From an uncultured Clostridia bacterium (GTDB lineage: Bacteria > Bacillota > Clostridia > Oscillospirales > Ruminococcaceae), in the NCBI GenBank assembly GCA_947628385.1, contig CANQZS010000083.1, positions 1 to 7,958 of the forward strand: DNA of 7,958 bases, read 5' to 3'. The notes under the pieces are model-generated. The model did no database searches, was not told where the DNA came from, and saw nothing but the letters and a program-made list of their open reading frames with translations. Position numbers and translations under genes: made by a program. Positions 7,136-7,958 of the stretch are shown here, piece after piece (within the stretch, counting starts at the first letter, position 1; every line of letters begins with the position of its first letter).

Positions 7136-7164
7136 ATTATACACTATTTTCGCTGTTCTGTCAA
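7136..7164 (-). promoter_or_regulatory. Perfect consensus sigma-A promoter of the lipoprotein transcript
   Basis: TTGACA (7164-7159), a 17-base spacer and TATAAT (7141-7136) match both hexamers exactly. The predicted start is near 7129. Directly upstream lies an A/T-rich, partly palindromic stretch (7166-7186) that could act as an UP element. The promoter sits just after the tRNA terminator and is the first one able to drive the lipoprotein gene and, by readthrough, the aro operon. Confidence 0.88.
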
Positions 7165-7165
7165 G

Positions 7166-7186
7166 GGCTTTAAAAGAAAAAAAGCC
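7166..7186. repeat. Inverted repeat directly upstream of the -35
   Basis: GGCTTT (7166-7171) and AAAGCC (7181-7186) are perfect inverted arms around an A-rich centre, ending one base from the -35 hexamer. It could be an operator half-site pair or simply an A/T-rich UP element. Only the symmetry and position are seen. Confidence 0.4.
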
Positions 7187-7243
7187 ATTGTGTCCAAATT
7201 ATGTATATAATACTGATCCCCGATCAAAATTCAGGGGCAAAAA

Positions 7244-7277
7244 CAAAAAAATCCGCTTTTCCGCAAAGGAAAAACGG
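7244..7277 (-). terminator. Rho-independent terminator of the tRNA cluster
   Basis: On the minus strand, CCGTTTTTCC (7277-7268) pairs with GGAAAAGCGG (7262-7253) over 10 positions (one G-U) around the loop TTTGC. It is followed by A and seven Ts (7251-7245). It lies 25 bases after the 3' end of tRNA-His and separates the tRNA transcript from the lipoprotein promoter. Confidence 0.9.
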
Positions 7278-7301
7278 GACTTTTGCGTTTATACGAATAA
7301 T

Positions 7302-7379
7302 TGGGGTGGGAGATGGGATTCGAACCCACGATCTTCGGGACCACAATCCGACGCTTTAACCAGCTAAGCTACACCCACC
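7302..7379 (-). tRNA. tRNA-His (anticodon GTG)
   Basis: The cloverleaf carries the extra G(-1) paired with discriminator C73 that is the hallmark of tRNA-His, anticodon GTG (34-36), a D stem GCTT/AAGC, a T arm with TTCGAAT and an encoded CCA end. Two stem positions are non-canonical: U6-U67 in the acceptor stem and A31-C39 closing the anticodon loop. The rest of the fold is intact, so I call it functional, but these mismatches are unusual. It is the last tRNA of the cluster, 95 bases after tRNA-Arg. Confidence 0.93.
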
Positions 7380-7391
7380 ATACACGACCCT

Positions 7392-7469
7392 TTATGCAGG
7401 AGATCCTTTGTCAGGGAACAATAAAAGCTTGGAGACAATAACGACCTGCATAAGCAATGCCTCCAAGCT
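7392..7469 (-). ncRNA. Inter-tRNA element with pseudoknot topology
   Basis: The spacer between tRNA-Arg and tRNA-His contains two interleaved perfect 9-bp complementarities. On the minus strand AGCTTGGAG (7469-7461) pairs with CTCCAAGCT (7434-7426), and TTATGCAGG (7453-7445), inside the first loop, pairs with CCTGCATAA (7400-7392). The order A-B-A'-B' is that of an H-type pseudoknot with connecting loops of 7, 10 and 25 bases. The first stem is followed by TTTATTGTT, so a weak terminator is an alternative reading. Whether it is a stable RNA, a processing signal, a ribozyme-like element or a small dispersed repeat cannot be told here. Confidence 0.5.
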
Positions 7470-7474
7470 CAGCT

Positions 7475-7551
7475 TGGCGCGCCTTACTGGACTCGAACCA
7501 GTGGCTTACTGCTTAGAAGGCAGTTACTCTATCCAACTGAGTTAAAGGCGC
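7475..7551 (-). tRNA. tRNA-Arg (anticodon TCT)
   Basis: A complete cloverleaf of 77 bases: acceptor GCGCCTT/AAGGCGC, D stem ACTC/GAGT, anticodon stem ACTGC/GCAGT with loop CTTCTAA (anticodon TCT, reading AGA and AGG), T stem ACTGG/CCAGT with TTCGAGT, discriminator G73 and an encoded CCA. All stems pair fully. It begins four bases after tRNA-Gly. Confidence 0.97.
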
Positions 7552-7555
7552 AAAA

Positions 7556-7629
7556 TGGAGCGGGTGATGGGAATCGAACCCACGCGACCAGCTTGGAAGG
7601 CTGGAGTTCTACCATTGAACTACACCCGC
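7556..7629 (-). tRNA. tRNA-Gly (anticodon TCC)
   Basis: A complete cloverleaf of 74 bases: acceptor GCGGGTG/CACCCGC, D stem GTTC/GAAC, anticodon stem CCAGC/GCTGG with loop CTTCCAA (anticodon TCC, reading GGA and GGG), a T arm with TTCGATT, discriminator T73 and an encoded CCA. It is the first gene of the cluster, its 5' end lying about 17 bases from the predicted transcription start. Confidence 0.97.
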
Positions 7630-7653
7630 ATTAAACTCTCAGTGACGAAATTA

Positions 7654-7682
7654 ATTATAACATACTGTGGAAAGGTTGTCAA
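7654..7682 (-). promoter_or_regulatory. Perfect consensus promoter of the tRNA cluster
   Basis: TTGACA (7682-7677), a 17-base spacer and TATAAT (7659-7654) match both hexamers exactly, with a predicted start near 7647. Upstream, 7684-7704 is dominated by A and T tracts, like an UP element, as expected for a stable-RNA promoter. Confidence 0.9.
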
Positions 7683-7778
7683 GCGTTTTTTCAAATTTTT
7701 TTTTAGTTATTTTGCTGAAATTTTGTAAACGGATATTTATGCGGCGATCATGCCTCAGCCTGTCGAAAAAGTGATTAC

Positions 7779-7938
7779 TATTTTGCGCGAAGCGCAAAAT
7801 ATAAAGCTGGTCGAGCTGAGCCTAGCTCGCGGGGTCAGAGGGAAAAACGACCTGCGGTCGTTTGCGCCCATCGTCGCCCAGACGAACGCAGTTCGTTTTT
7901 CGCAGAGCGGCGAAACTCTCCTTTTCAAAGCGCTCTGC
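7779..7938. repeat. Cluster of five short perfect hairpins in gene-free DNA
   Basis: Reading the plus strand: TATTTTGCGC-GAA-GCGCAAAATA (7779-7801, 10 bp), CGAGCT-6-AGCTCG (7812-7829, 6 bp), AAACGACC-TGC-GGTCGTTT (7845-7863, 8 bp), ACGAAC-GCA-GTTCGT (7882-7896, 6 bp) and GCAGAGCG-21-CGCTCTGC (7902-7938, 8 bp). Three have 3-base loops. The stems are unrelated in sequence and none is followed by a T-run typical of a terminator. The minus-strand reading frame at 7755-7955 has no recognisable protein features and is better explained by the repeats. From 7683 to 7778 I see only A/T-rich promoter-upstream DNA. The stretch may be part of a dispersed intergenic repeat or a structured RNA that continues past the right edge. 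Confidence 0.55.
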
Positions 7939-7958
7939 AAAGGGGTGAATTGCAAACA

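Noticed and set aside
7206..7211. TATAAT on the plus strand
   Set aside because: The nearest -35-like hexamer is only 12 bases away and no plus-strand gene follows.
7218..7237. CCCC...GGGG hairpin downstream of the tRNA terminator
   Set aside because: Only 4 bp with a 12-base loop and no T-run; too weak to call beside the clear terminator at 7244-7277.
7392..7469. Inter-tRNA element as an HDV-like or hammerhead ribozyme
   Set aside because: The A-B-A'-B' order recalls HDV-like folds, but I see no P3 hairpin or catalytic joining sequence, and no CUGAUGA/GAAA hammerhead core.
7755..7955. 66-residue minus-strand reading frame at the right edge
   Set aside because: It spans five hairpins, shows no domain or membrane signal, and its composition looks like translated repeats.

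Overview
The window most likely comes from a Gram-positive anaerobe of the Clostridia, probably Oscillospiraceae/Ruminococcus-like. The reasons are the moderate G+C content, strong AGGAGG-type ribosome binding sites, a DUF4364-type protein, a Thermotoga/clostridial-style DAHP synthase, CCA-encoding tRNA genes and near-perfect sigma-A promoters. The genus is an inference. Every gene I can support lies on the minus strand, so the locus reads from right to left.

Layout in transcription order. (1) 7779-7938: a chain of short, perfect, unrelated hairpins with no convincing gene. (2) 7654-7682: a perfect TTGACA-17 bp-TATAAT promoter driving tRNA-Gly(UCC), tRNA-Arg(UCU) and tRNA-His(GUG). Between tRNA-Arg and tRNA-His sits a 95-base spacer holding two interleaved 9-bp complementarities (pseudoknot topology). 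The cluster ends in a classic intrinsic terminator at 7244-7277. (3) A second perfect TTGACA-17-TATAAT promoter (7136-7164), followed by an unusually long, highly foldable leader of about 240 nt, then a leucine-rich-repeat lipoprotein with eight 22-residue internalin-like repeats. (4) A 124-base gap that can fold into mutually exclusive structures reaching the aroF Shine-Dalgarno. (5) A compact shikimate/chorismate operon: aroF (DAHP synthase), aroB, aroA, aroC, with 15-42 base gaps. (6) A four-helix membrane protein of unknown function and a truncated DUF4364 gene that runs off the left edge; both are closely spaced behind aroC.

Together aroF (step 1), aroB (step 2), aroA (step 6) and aroC (step 7) cover four of the seven steps from PEP and erythrose-4-phosphate to chorismate. 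The genes for steps 3-5 (aroD, aroE, aroK) are not here. The most notable non-coding content is the structured RNA: the LRR-gene leader, the aroF leader and the inter-tRNA element. These are read by eye from base complementarity, and no folding program or database search was run.
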